7,529 nucleotides of DNA from Verrucomicrobiales bacterium (GCA_003484235.1 DNDP01000480.1:1608-9136); one strand, 5' to 3'. Counted from the stretch's first letter, positions 1-7,498 are shown. The notes: generated from the sequence alone by a model not told the origin. Translations and numbers: made by a program.

Positions 1-2
1 GA

Positions 3-3000
3 TTCGTCGCGGCGACTCGCCGCACGGGACGCGCCGGCCGGCGCCCTCGACCGGGTCAAAACCCCGACCTAACCCTCTTCGGTCCGCACCTGGCCACCGC
101 CCTCCACCCCCTTGCCGCCGCCGAAGTCGGCGATCCCAGCCGCGTCTACGAAGGCGTGGCACCGGCGTCCGACGAAGGCGAACGGGCCATCAAGGGATTT
201 CAGATTCCGGAGGGATTGGCGGTGGAGCTGGTTGCGGCGGAGCCGCATCTGGCCAATGCCGTGGCCTTCTCCATCGATGAGCAGGGGCGCTTCTACGTGG
301 TCGAGGGCTTCCGCCACGGCTCGGGCATCCTCGACATCCGCGGCCGCCGGGGCTGGCCCAAGCAGCATTACCGCGAAAGCCTTCCGCCGGAGCGTCTCCA
401 AAATCTTGCGGACGAGGTCCTCGACACGGATCTCGCCTCCGGAACAGTGGACGATCGCATTGCCTACCTGAAGAACTACTTCGGCAACGGTGCCGCCAGC
501 CTCGCCGGCGCTTCCGACCGCATCCGCCTGCTGTGGGACAGCGACGGCGACGGCGTGGTTGACCGGGACACGCTTTTCGCCGATGGCTTCTCCCGGGCCG
601 AAGACGGACTGGCTTCAGGCGTCCTGGCGTGGCGCGGCGACGTTTACTTCACCAACATTCCCGACCTGTGGCGGTTGCGCGACACTGATGGCGACGGTGT
701 GGCGGACGAACGGCAGTCCCTCAGTCACGGCTACGGAGTGCGCTCGGGATTTCTGGGCCACGACATGCACGGCCTGGAGTTCGGCCCGGACGGACGGCTC
801 TATTTCACCATCGGCGATCGTTCGGCGTCGGTTGCGCTTCCCGGCGGTCATTTCGTGACGGAGACAGATTCTGGCGTCGTGTTCCGTTGCAACCCAGACG
901 GCTCGGGACTGGAAATCTTTGCCTCCGGCCTGCGCAACCCGCAGGAGCTGACCTTCGACCAGCACGGCAATCTGTTCACGGGCGACAACAACTCCGACGG
1001 TGGCGATCAGGCCCGGTGGGTGCACCTCGTCGAGGGCGGTGACAGCGGCTGGCGGATCGGCTACCAGTTCCTTGAGCGGTCGGATGCAATCTACCACGAC
1101 ATGGCCCGCGGACCCTGGAACGCGGAAAAGATGTGGCACGAGCAGAATGAGGAGCAGCCCGCCTTTCTGGTGCCGCCGGTCGCCATCATCGGCAATGGTC
1201 CCTCCGGCGTCACGTTTTACCCCGGTACCGGCTTGACCGAAATGTGGAACGGCCGCTTCTTCATGGTCGATTTCAAGGGGCAGGCAAACATCAGCGGGGT
1301 GCATGCGTTCGAACTCCAGGCAAATGGCGCCGGTTTCAAGATCGGACACCGCGAGCAGTTCATCTGGAACGTCCTGGCAACGGATGCCGAGTTCGGCGTG
1401 GACGGCGGGCTCTACGTGCTCGACTGGGTTCAGGGCTGGAACCGCACCGGCAAGGGCCGCATCTACCGTGTCTTTGACCCCGCGCTGGAAGAGGATGAGC
1501 TGATTGCCGAGACGCGTGAACTGCTGCATCGGGGCATGCGCAACCGTTCGACCCGGGAACTGGCGCGGCACATCGGCCACCAGGACTATCGCATCCGGCT
1601 CGACGCGCAGTTTGAACTGGTGCGCCGCGGCGAAGACGGTCTGCGCACGCTTTCCCGGGCCGCCCGCCAGAATCACACCCACGTGGCACGGCTGCACGGG
1701 GTCTGGGGCATTGGACAAATCCTGCGCGAGTTCCAGGGGCAGGTGAGAAATTTCTCGGTCCGGCAGGACGCCCTCGATGCACTCCTCGGTTTGCTGGACG
1801 ACGAGAACGAGCAGGTGCGCGCCCAGGCGGCCAGCGTGCTCGGAGACGCCCGCGCACAGGAGGCCTTCGAAGGTTTGGTCCAGCTCACAGCGGACGAATC
1901 CGCGCCCGTCCGCCGGAATGCCGTCATGGCTCTGGGCAAGCTCCGACGCATCGAGGCGGTCCCGTCCATTCTGCAGGTGGTGCGAGCCAATCAGGATGCC
2001 GACCCCCTGCTTCGCCACGCGGGTGTCATGGCGCTGACCTGGCTTGGGGATGTGGCGACGCTCCGTGCCGCCGCCAACGACGCTTCACCCGCCGTGCGGA
2101 TGGCCAGCCTCCTGGCGATGCGGCGTCTCAAGCGGGACGAAGTCGAGCAGTTCTTGTCGGACGAGGATCCCAGAATTGTCCGGGAAGCCGCCCGCGCCAT
2201 CAATGACGGCCAGATCGACGGCGCCACCCTCGCGCTGGCTGAGCATGAGGCCGGGGACTGGAACGACTTCGTCATCTCCTCCCGAGTCGTGAACGCCAAC
2301 CTGCGGGCAGGCACGATGGCTCACGCGCGAAGGTTGGCGCAGCTTGCCGCCAACGCGGACTTGCCGGCCCCGCTCCGCGAAGACTCGCTGCTGGCGCTCG
2401 CCGGGTGGGCGGATCCTTCAGGGCGCGACCGCGTCACCGGGGTGTGGCGTCCGTTGATCGCCTCTTCGCGCGACGGTCACGTCCCAGCCGAGGCACTTAA
2501 GCCCGAGATCACCAATGTGTTGACCCAGGGACCGCAGAAGGTCCAGCTGGCGGCCATCAGGGCGGCAACCTCGCTTGGACTGGTCGAGGCCGGCACTCCG
2601 CTGGGACGGATGGTGGGCGATGAAACGGCCGCCGTGGATGTTCGTGTCGCGGCCCTGGAGGCACTTGCCTCGCTCCAGGCAGGTCAGCTCGAGGCGTCCC
2701 TGACGGTGGCGCTGGCCAGCAGTCAGGAAAAGCTGCGCAATTCGGCGGCTGCGATTCGCGCCCGCGGGGGTGGCAGTGATTCGCTGGCCCTGATCGAAGC
2801 CACCTTGAAAAGTGGCAGCATCACCGCCAAACAACAGGCGCTTGCCTCGCTGGCCGACGTAAGCTCGCCCAGTGCCGACCAGCTTGTGCTTGGGCTGGTG
2901 AAGGATCTCGAGAAGGGAGCCATTCCCGCGGAACTCGCTCTGGACGTATTGGAAGCCGCAGCGGCACGCGAAGGCGCGCCTTTTCAGGAAGCAATCGAAC

Positions 3001-3473
3001 GGCTCGGCGCCCGTGGCGAGGGTAGCCTCGCTCCTTTCTGGACGGCGTTGGCCGGCGGCGACGTCGAAGCCGGCCGGAAGATCTTCCACGAACGGGAGGA
3101 CGTCGCCTGCCTGCGTTGCCATCAGGTGGGCGGACTGGGCGGGGAGGTCGGCCCGAAGATGGACGGACTGGCTTCGCGGGTTTCCGCGGAGCACATTTTG
3201 GAGGCGATCGTCCTGCCCAATGCCAAGATTGCCGAGGGATTTGAGAATGTGTTGATCGAGACGAAGGACGGCGTGTGGGTGGCCGGGATGATCAAGTCCG
3301 ACACCGCCGAAGAGCTGGTAATCAACTCGCCCGAGGATGGCATGGTCACGATCGCCAAGGCGGACATCAAGAATCGGGAACGGGGCGCGTCCGGCATGCC
3401 GGCCGGGATGGATCAGATCCTGAGCCGGCGGGAACTGCGGGATTTGATGGCCTACCTCTACACGCTTAAATGA
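3..3473 (+). CDS. PVC-type membrane-bound dehydrogenase / HEAT repeat / haem-binding CxxCH protein, 5' incomplete
   Basis: Residues are numbered from the GTG at 156. Residues 1 to about 450 resemble the glucose/sorbosone dehydrogenase propeller. H205, followed by GLEFGPDGRLYFTIGD, and R260-N261-P262 match the region of the catalytic His and the PQQ-contacting Arg-Asn of soluble glucose dehydrogenase. Two DxDxDG loops (128-133, 176-181) look calcium-binding. Residues about 455-950 are helical HEAT-like repeats, clearest at 548-686. Residues 967-1105 form a cytochrome c-like domain with C985-L-R-C-H989 and a likely axial Met at M1081. A beta-rich insert (about 1028-1072) separates them, as in TIGR02603/TIGR02604-type proteins. 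Covalent haem implies export, but the GTG156 product has no signal peptide and no proper ribosome site. The frame stays open to the left edge without ATG, GTG or TTG, so the true start is probably outside the window; GTG156 and CTG90 are alternatives. The substrate is unknown. The next gene begins 4 bases after the stop. Confidence 0.9.
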   Translation, partial: FVAATRRTGRAGRRPRPGQNPDLTLFGPHLATALHPLAAAEVGDPSRVYEGVAPASDEGERAIKGFQIPEGLAVELVAAEPHLANAVAFSIDEQGRFYVVEGFRHGSGILDIRGRRGWPKQHYRESLPPERLQNLADEVLDTDLASGTVDDRIAYLKNYFGNGAASLAGASDRIRLLWDSDGDGVVDRDTLFADGFSRAEDGLASGVLAWRGDVYFTNIPDLWRLRDTDGDGVADERQSLSHGYGVRSGFLGHDMHGLEFGPDGRLYFTIGDRSASVALPGGHFVTETDSGVVFRCNPDGSGLEIFASGLRNPQELTFDQHGNLFTGDNNSDGGDQARWVHLVEGGDSGWRIGYQFLERSDAIYHDMARGPWNAEKMWHEQNEEQPAFLVPPVAIIGNGPSGVTFYPGTGLTEMWNGRFFMVDFKGQANISGVHAFELQANGAGFKIGHREQFIWNVLATDAEFGVDGGLYVLDWVQGWNRTGKGRIYRVFDPALEEDELIAETRELLHRGMRNRSTRELARHIGHQDYRIRLDAQFELVRRGEDGLRTLSRAARQNHTHVARLHGVWGIGQILREFQGQVRNFSVRQDALDALLGLLDDENEQVRAQAASVLGDARAQEAFEGLVQLTADESAPVRRNAVMALGKLRRIEAVPSILQVVRANQDADPLLRHAGVMALTWLGDVATLRAAANDASPAVRMASLLAMRRLKRDEVEQFLSDEDPRIVREAARAINDGQIDGATLALAEHEAGDWNDFVISSRVVNANLRAGTMAHARRLAQLAANADLPAPLREDSLLALAGWADPSGRDRVTGVWRPLIASSRDGHVPAEALKPEITNVLTQGPQKVQLAAIRAATSLGLVEAGTPLGRMVGDETAAVDVRVAALEALASLQAGQLEASLTVALASSQEKLRNSAAAIRARGGGSDSLALIEATLKSGSITAKQQALASLADVSSPSADQLVLGLVKDLEKGAIPAELALDVLEAAAAREGAPFQEAIERLGARGEGSLAPFWTALAGGDVEAGRKIFHEREDVACLRCHQVGGLGGEVGPKMDGLASRVSAEHILEAIVLPNAKIAEGFENVLIETKDGVWVAGMIKSDTAEELVINSPEDGMVTIAKADIKNRERGASGMPAGMDQILSRRELRDLMAYLYTLK

Positions 3474-3477
3474 AACC

Positions 3478-4326
3478 ATGATCAGGCCCGCCCTCCAGGA
3501 TGATGCCCTGCTGGTGGACATCCGCGAGTCCGCCGCGACGCCGGATCAGTTTCATCTCTGGTGGCTGGGCCAGAGCGGCTTTCTGATTCACTGGAACGGG
3601 CATCACCTGCTCTTCGACCCCTATCTCTCCGATTCCCTCACCGAGAAATACGCCGCCACCGACAAGCCGCACGTGCGCATGACCGAACGCGCCGTCGATC
3701 CGGCCCGGCTGGATTTCATCGACGTCGTCACCTCCAGCCACAACCACACCGACCATCTCGACGCCGGAACGCTGCAGCCCCTGCTCGTTGCCCGCCGGGA
3801 ACTGTCATTGGTGGTCTCGCAGGCGAATCTCTCCTTCGCCGCCGAACGCCTCAAGGTGCCGGCTTCCCGTTTGACTGGCATCGACGTCGGGCAGGACATC
3901 GACTGTGGTGGATTCCGACTGGCGGCGATTCCCGCCGCCCACAACGACCTCGATCAGGATGAAAACGGGCACTTCAAATACATCGGCCTGGTCGCCCAGT
4001 TTGGACCGTTTGCGGTCTATCATTCCGGGGACACGCTGCGCTACGAGGGGATGACGGCCTGGCTGAAGGAATGGACAATCGACGTGGCGCTGCTGCCCAT
4101 CAACGGCAACCGACCGGAGCGGAGAGTTGCCGGCAACCTCGACGGTCCGGAGGCAGCCAAGCTGGCGAAGGACATGCGGGCCAGGCTCGTGGTTCCGTGC
4201 CACTTCGACATGTTCGAGTTCAACACCGTCAGTCCCGATGCCTTTGAGCAGTCGTGCCGCGCCAAGGCCCAGCCGTATCGCACCCTCCAGTGCGGCGAGC
4301 GCCTGACCGTTTCCCGGGCCGACTGA
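3478..4326 (+). CDS. UlaG-like metallo-beta-lactamase-fold hydrolase
   Basis: This 282-residue protein is an MBL-fold metal-dependent hydrolase of the UlaG/COG2220 kind. The N-terminal strand pair has the typical WLGQSGFLI and LLFDPYLSD segments (residues 29-51). The metal site is complete: H88-N-H90-T-D92-H93 (HxHxDH), H155 in PAAH, the bridging D185 in HSGD, and H242 in VPCHFD. Two metal ions are therefore expected. UlaG itself opens L-ascorbate-6-phosphate lactone, but this family also contains phosphodiesterases and many uncharacterised members, so the substrate cannot be assigned. UlaG is longer (about 350 residues). There is no signal peptide or membrane segment, so it is probably cytoplasmic. 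The ATG lies 4 bases after the preceding stop without a clear Shine-Dalgarno, which suggests translational coupling to the dehydrogenase gene. A lactonase role after sugar oxidation is attractive but inferred. Confidence 0.88.
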   Translation: MIRPALQDDALLVDIRESAATPDQFHLWWLGQSGFLIHWNGHHLLFDPYLSDSLTEKYAATDKPHVRMTERAVDPARLDFIDVVTSSHNHTDHLDAGTLQPLLVARRELSLVVSQANLSFAAERLKVPASRLTGIDVGQDIDCGGFRLAAIPAAHNDLDQDENGHFKYIGLVAQFGPFAVYHSGDTLRYEGMTAWLKEWTIDVALLPINGNRPERRVAGNLDGPEAAKLAKDMRARLVVPCHFDMFEFNTVSPDAFEQSCRAKAQPYRTLQCGERLTVSRAD

Positions 4327-4364
4327 TGAATTGCCGATTGAGGGAGGTCGCGCAATCCGCTTAG
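4326..4364 (+). promoter_or_regulatory. Possible 12-codon leader ORF and SD-like site before the sulfatase
   Basis: The MBL stop overlaps an ATG (TGATG) that opens a 12-codon frame reading MNCRLREVAQSA and ending at TAG 4362-4364, in the same frame as the sulfatase. It contains a strong SD-like AGGGAGGT at 4341-4348, which is 25 bases from the sulfatase ATG at 4374, too far for normal use. The arms GATTG (4336-4340) and CAATC (4353-4357) could form a short hairpin with this site in its loop. GCCGA (4333-4337) can alternatively pair with TCGGC (4369-4373) next to the start codon. These are short pairings and could be chance. Confidence 0.15.
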
Positions 4365-4373
4365 ATCTTCGGC

Positions 4374-5792
4374 ATGACCCGCACAAAGTTCGCCCTTCTC
4401 TGTCTTGGCGTCTGCCTTCTCGGGATTCGTTTACCCGCCGCAGTTCCAGCGCAGCCCGCCCCGCCCAACTTCATCTTCATCAGCATCGACGACCTCGGTT
4501 ACGCCGACCTCGGGTCGTTCGGTTCAACCATCAACCGCACCCCGAATCTGGACCGGATGGCCCGCGAAGGGCTCAAGCTCACGAGCTTTTACGCGGCGCC
4601 GGTCTGCTCGCCCTCGCGGGCCGCCCTGCTGACAGGTTCATACCCGAAACGGGCCCTGCCGATTCCCCATGTGCTTTTTCCCGAATACGATCACGGCCTT
4701 TCGCCCGACGAGGTGACGATCGCCGAGGTCTTGAAGGAGAAGGGCTACCGCACCGCCATCATCGGCAAGTGGCATCTGGGCGATCAACCGGAGCTGCTGC
4801 CAACGCGGCAGGGCTTCGACTACTGGTTCGGACTTCCCTACTCGAACGACATGGGTCCCGCGGAGGATGGCGTCAAAAGCGACCTCGGCAAGCCGCTGCC
4901 CGCCGTCAAACCGGGCGCCAGACAACAACCTCCCCTGCCCCTTCTGCGCAACGAAAAGATCCTCAAACGCGTGCTCCCCGATGACCAGCAGGCCCTGGTG
5001 GAACTTCTCACCGAGGAGTCGGTGAATTTTCTGAAGTCCGCCCGCGACCAGCCGTTCTTCCTCTACCTGCCGCATGCCGCCGTGCACTTTCCCCTTTATC
5101 CCGGGAAGAAGTTCGCCGGCCGGTCGCCCCAAGGCATTTACAGCGACTGGGTGGAAGAGGTGGACTGGTCGGTCGGCCGCGTGCTCGACACGGTTCGCGA
5201 ACTGGGGCTTGAGTCGCGGACGCTTGTGATCTTCACCTCGGACAATGGCGGCACCCGGCGCGGAACCAACAATCCGCTTCGCGGCTTCAAAGGCAGCACA
5301 TGGGAGGGCGGCATGCGCGTGCCGACGATTGCCTGGTGGCCCGGACACATACCCGCCGGCACGAGCAGCGATGCGATCAGCGGGATGATCGACATCCTGC
5401 CCACCTTCGCCGCCCTGGCGGGCGCACCGCTGCCGGCAGGACGCAAGCTGGACGGCGCCAATCTGTGGCTGCTTCTCTCCGGCTCATCAACCGAGCCCGT
5501 GCACGACAGCTTCCACTATTTCCGCGGACTGAAATTGGAGGCCGTCCGGCAGGGAAGCTGGAAGCTGATTCTTGCCGATCAGCAGCTCTTCAACCTCGAC
5601 CGCGATCTGGGGGAAACCACGGATGTTGCAAAGGATCACCCCGAACAGGTGAAACGGCTGCTCTCGCTCGCGGAGGCGATGGACGCCGATCTGGGCATCG
5701 ATGGCCAGGGGCCGGGTTGCCGGCCGCTCGGCAAGGTGGAGAATCCCAAGCCGCTGATCAACCGGGACGGAAAGTTCAGGGAGGGTTTTTGA
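4374..5792 (+). CDS. Secreted type I sulfatase (arylsulfatase A-like)
   Basis: This 472-residue enzyme would hydrolyse a sulfate ester. Residues 1-26 are a Sec signal peptide (basic TRTK, then a Leu-rich core) with likely cleavage after VPA; there is no lipobox, so it should be soluble in the periplasm or outside. The sulfatase signature C78-S-P-S-R82 marks the Cys converted to formylglycine. Calcium ligands D39, D40, D290 and N291 and catalytic R82, K132, H134, H234 and K306 are all present, spaced much as in human arylsulfatase A (C69, R73, K123, H125, H229, D281, N282, K302). Length is normal for the family. ATG 4374 is chosen because an in-frame TAG at 4362 blocks any earlier start; no SD is well placed. 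It follows the MBL gene by 47 bases and may share its transcript. The substrate, such as a sulfated glycan, cannot be read from the sequence. No formylglycine-generating enzyme is encoded here. Confidence 0.94.
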   Translation: MTRTKFALLCLGVCLLGIRLPAAVPAQPAPPNFIFISIDDLGYADLGSFGSTINRTPNLDRMAREGLKLTSFYAAPVCSPSRAALLTGSYPKRALPIPHVLFPEYDHGLSPDEVTIAEVLKEKGYRTAIIGKWHLGDQPELLPTRQGFDYWFGLPYSNDMGPAEDGVKSDLGKPLPAVKPGARQQPPLPLLRNEKILKRVLPDDQQALVELLTEESVNFLKSARDQPFFLYLPHAAVHFPLYPGKKFAGRSPQGIYSDWVEEVDWSVGRVLDTVRELGLESRTLVIFTSDNGGTRRGTNNPLRGFKGSTWEGGMRVPTIAWWPGHIPAGTSSDAISGMIDILPTFAALAGAPLPAGRKLDGANLWLLLSGSSTEPVHDSFHYFRGLKLEAVRQGSWKLILADQQLFNLDRDLGETTDVAKDHPEQVKRLLSLAEAMDADLGIDGQGPGCRPLGKVENPKPLINRDGKFREGF

Positions 5793-5825
5793 GCTGAAGG
5801 CGCCAAAGTCCGCGCGATGGGAGGG
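5793..5825. other. Short convergent intergenic junction
   Basis: These 33 bases separate the 3' ends of the sulfatase and gpsA, which converge. No strong inverted repeat followed by a T run is visible on either strand. A GGGTTTTT stretch lies just before the sulfatase stop (about 5784-5790), but I found no convincing stem before it. Termination here may be factor-dependent, or the transcripts may overlap. Confidence 0.4.
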
Positions 5826-6803
5826 TCAGTCCTCGGCCTTCAATTCACGGGTCATGAGATCGCGGACCGCTTCCATTGGATTCTTCTCCTCGTAGAGCAT
5901 CGCGTAAACTTCGTCGATGATCGGCGTGACCACGCCGAGCGACTGGGCCAGATGTCGGGCGGAGCGGGTCGCCGGATACCCCTCCACAACGGAGATGGTT
6001 GCATCGAGAGTTTCCTTGGGGCGCCTTCCGCGGCCCAGCTGCTCGCCAAAAGTGCGATTGCGGCTGTGGCGACTGAAACAGGTGACGGTGAGGTCACCCA
6101 GCCCGCTGAGACCGGCGAATGTTTCGGCCTGGGCGCCCGCCGCCACTCCCACGCGCTTCATCTCGGCGATCGCACGCGTGATCAACGCCGCCTTCGCGTT
6201 GTCGCCAAAACCCAATCCGTCGCCGACTCCGGCGGCGATCGCGAAGACGTTTTTCACCGCGCCGCCCAGTTCGACACCCGGCAGGTCGGTGGAAGAATAG
6301 ACCCGGAAGGCGGGCGTGTTGAACACCTCCTGCACCGCGCGGGCGACCGACGCATCCTCGCTGGCGGCCACAATAGCCGAAGGCACGCCGAGGGCCACCT
6401 CTCCCGCGATGGTCGGCCCCGACAGGGCTGCAATTCGCGCCTCCGGACACGCAGCGGCCATGATGCCGCTCATCGTGTGGCCGGTCTCGTAGTCGATGCC
6501 TTTGGTGGTGGAAACTAGAATGCCCCGGTAATCCGCCAGCCGCCCCACCACCTCGGCAATGCACTGTGAAGGGACGGAAACCACGATCAGGTCGGCATCC
6601 GTCGTTGATTCGATGCGCGGTTCGTAGTCGATGTTCGCCGGGAGCTTGATGCCGGGCAGGAGCCGCCGGTTTTCCTGTTGGCGTTCGATTTCCTCGAGCT
6701 TCGAAGGGTCGCGCCCCCACAGACTGACCTTCTTGCCGCGTTCAGCCAGCAGTTTGGCCAGCGCAGAGCCCCAGGCACCGGCACCGAGAATGGCCACCCT
6801 CAT
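5826..6803 (-). CDS. gpsA: NAD(P)+-dependent glycerol-3-phosphate dehydrogenase
   Basis: GpsA is cytoplasmic and reduces dihydroxyacetone phosphate to sn-glycerol 3-phosphate, the backbone for phospholipids. The 325-residue length is normal. The N-terminal Rossmann fold opens with the nucleotide-binding GAGAWG at residues 7-12 and continues with VSVPSQ (76-80 region) and STTKG with K101. The SGPTIAGEVALG segment (128-139) is typical of the family. The C-terminal helical domain contains GGAVKN with catalytic K184 and GLGDLTVTC with D237, then the NRTFGEQLGRG substrate-phosphate region (249-259). The ATG is supported by a GGAGG six bases upstream and by a 4-base ATGA overlap with the end of plsY. 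That coupling places the enzyme directly with the acyltransferase that uses its product. No key residue is missing and nothing suggests transfer. Confidence 0.97.
   Translation of the reverse strand: MRVAILGAGAWGSALAKLLAERGKKVSLWGRDPSKLEEIERQQENRRLLPGIKLPANIDYEPRIESTTDADLIVVSVPSQCIAEVVGRLADYRGILVSTTKGIDYETGHTMSGIMAAACPEARIAALSGPTIAGEVALGVPSAIVAASEDASVARAVQEVFNTPAFRVYSSTDLPGVELGGAVKNVFAIAAGVGDGLGFGDNAKAALITRAIAEMKRVGVAAGAQAETFAGLSGLGDLTVTCFSRHSRNRTFGEQLGRGRRPKETLDATISVVEGYPATRSARHLAQSLGVVTPIIDEVYAMLYEEKNPMEAVRDLMTRELKAED
6800..6803 (-). other. ATGA start/stop overlap of plsY and gpsA
   Basis: On the - strand the gpsA ATG (6803-6801) overlaps the plsY TGA (6802-6800). This is the classic arrangement for translational coupling, so the two proteins are probably made from one message in linked amounts. 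Confidence 0.9.
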
Positions 6804-7462
6804 GTCGGGCCTCCGTCCGCCGGCTTCTTCCTGCCGAACCGGTTCTCGGTTCCATTCAGAAGCCGCCGGATGTTGGCCCGATGCTTGTAGATTGCGAGGG
6901 CGGCAAGAAACGACGTGATGACAGCCATCTCAACCCGGCCGTCGAGACGCCAGGTGGCCAATGGAAGGGCGACCGCGGTGACGATGGATGCCACGGACAC
7001 GTAACGGCTGACCGCAAAGACCAAAATCCAGACGGCGAGCACCACCAGGAACGGCTGCGGCAGCCAGGCGATCATCACCCCCCCCGACGTGGCGATCCCC
7101 TTGCCGCCCTGAAACCGCAACCAGCAGGTGTAATTGTGGCCGAGGATGGCGGCGACTCCGGCGGCAAGTTCCAGCCCGTGCAGCGAGGGCGCGGTTTCGA
7201 CGGTCATTCGTGGCGGGCCGAACAGGGCCTCGACCGCGAGGGCGAGGACTTTCACCGCCAGCCAGCCCTTCAAAGCGTCGCCCAGCAGCACGCCGGTGCC
7301 GGCCTTCTTGCCAAGGACCCGGAAGACATTCGTGGCGCCGATGTTTCCGCTGCCCACCTTGCGGATATCGATGCCGCGCGCACGGCCGGCAAGGTACCCG
7401 GTGGGAACGGAGCCGAGCAGGTACGAACCGAGGACCACCAGGGCGTAAGCAGCGAAGACCAC
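6800..7462 (-). CDS. plsY: Acyl-phosphate:glycerol-3-phosphate acyltransferase PlsY
   Basis: PlsY is an inner-membrane enzyme that transfers an acyl group from acyl phosphate to glycerol 3-phosphate, giving lysophosphatidic acid. The 220-residue protein is strongly hydrophobic, with segments near residues 2-24, 55-80, 97-115, 130-150, 154-172 and 177-193. All three conserved cytoplasmic motifs are present: GSGNIGATNVF at 37-47 after SVPTGY; GHNYTCWLRFQGGKGIATSGG at 108-128; and YKHRANIRRLLNGTENRFG at 192-210. D62 and K65 in GDALKG are also typical. The acyl-phosphate maker PlsX is not in the window. The start is GTG 7462-7460; an in-frame TAG at 7474-7472 prevents any earlier start, and no Shine-Dalgarno is seen before it. 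It overlaps gpsA by 4 bases, and that enzyme supplies its acceptor. The promoter must lie in the low-complexity tail or beyond. Confidence 0.96.
   Translation of the reverse strand: MVFAAYALVVLGSYLLGSVPTGYLAGRARGIDIRKVGSGNIGATNVFRVLGKKAGTGVLLGDALKGWLAVKVLALAVEALFGPPRMTVETAPSLHGLELAAGVAAILGHNYTCWLRFQGGKGIATSGGVMIAWLPQPFLVVLAVWILVFAVSRYVSVASIVTAVALPLATWRLDGRVEMAVITSFLAALAIYKHRANIRRLLNGTENRFGRKKPADGGPT
6810..6814 (-). promoter_or_regulatory. Shine-Dalgarno of gpsA
   Basis: CCTCC on the + strand reads GGAGG on the - strand, six bases before the gpsA ATG and inside the last codons of plsY. It is the best-placed ribosome-binding site in the window and fixes the gpsA start. Confidence 0.85.
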
Positions 7463-7498
7463 GCCGCGAATCTAGGCGGGGGGCGGGTGCGGCCGGCA

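Noticed and set aside
615..2018. A 467-codon open frame on the - strand
   Set aside because: It lies wholly within the dehydrogenase gene, shows no recognisable domain, and arises because high-GC third positions remove stops from the opposite strand.
603..3175. The 14-mer GACGGACTGGCTTC occurs twice (603-616 and 3162-3175)
   Set aside because: Both copies encode DGLAS in the same gene, in unrelated contexts; chance and codon bias explain it, with no flanking repeat structure.
2418..3521. A 367-codon open frame on the - strand
   Set aside because: It is antisense to the HEAT and cytochrome domains, whose motifs are clearly coded on the + strand; no family features are visible.
4331..4984. 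A 217-codon + strand frame overlapping the sulfatase
   Set aside because: The overlapping sulfatase has a signal peptide and a full active site in its frame; this one is Arg/Pro-rich shadow sequence.
5764..5795. GGGTTTTT near the sulfatase stop as an intrinsic terminator
   Set aside because: No stable inverted repeat precedes the T run, and it lies within the coding sequence.
5817..6518. A 233-codon + strand frame over gpsA
   Set aside because: It is antisense to gpsA, which carries all its expected motifs; the composition is typical of a GC-rich shadow.
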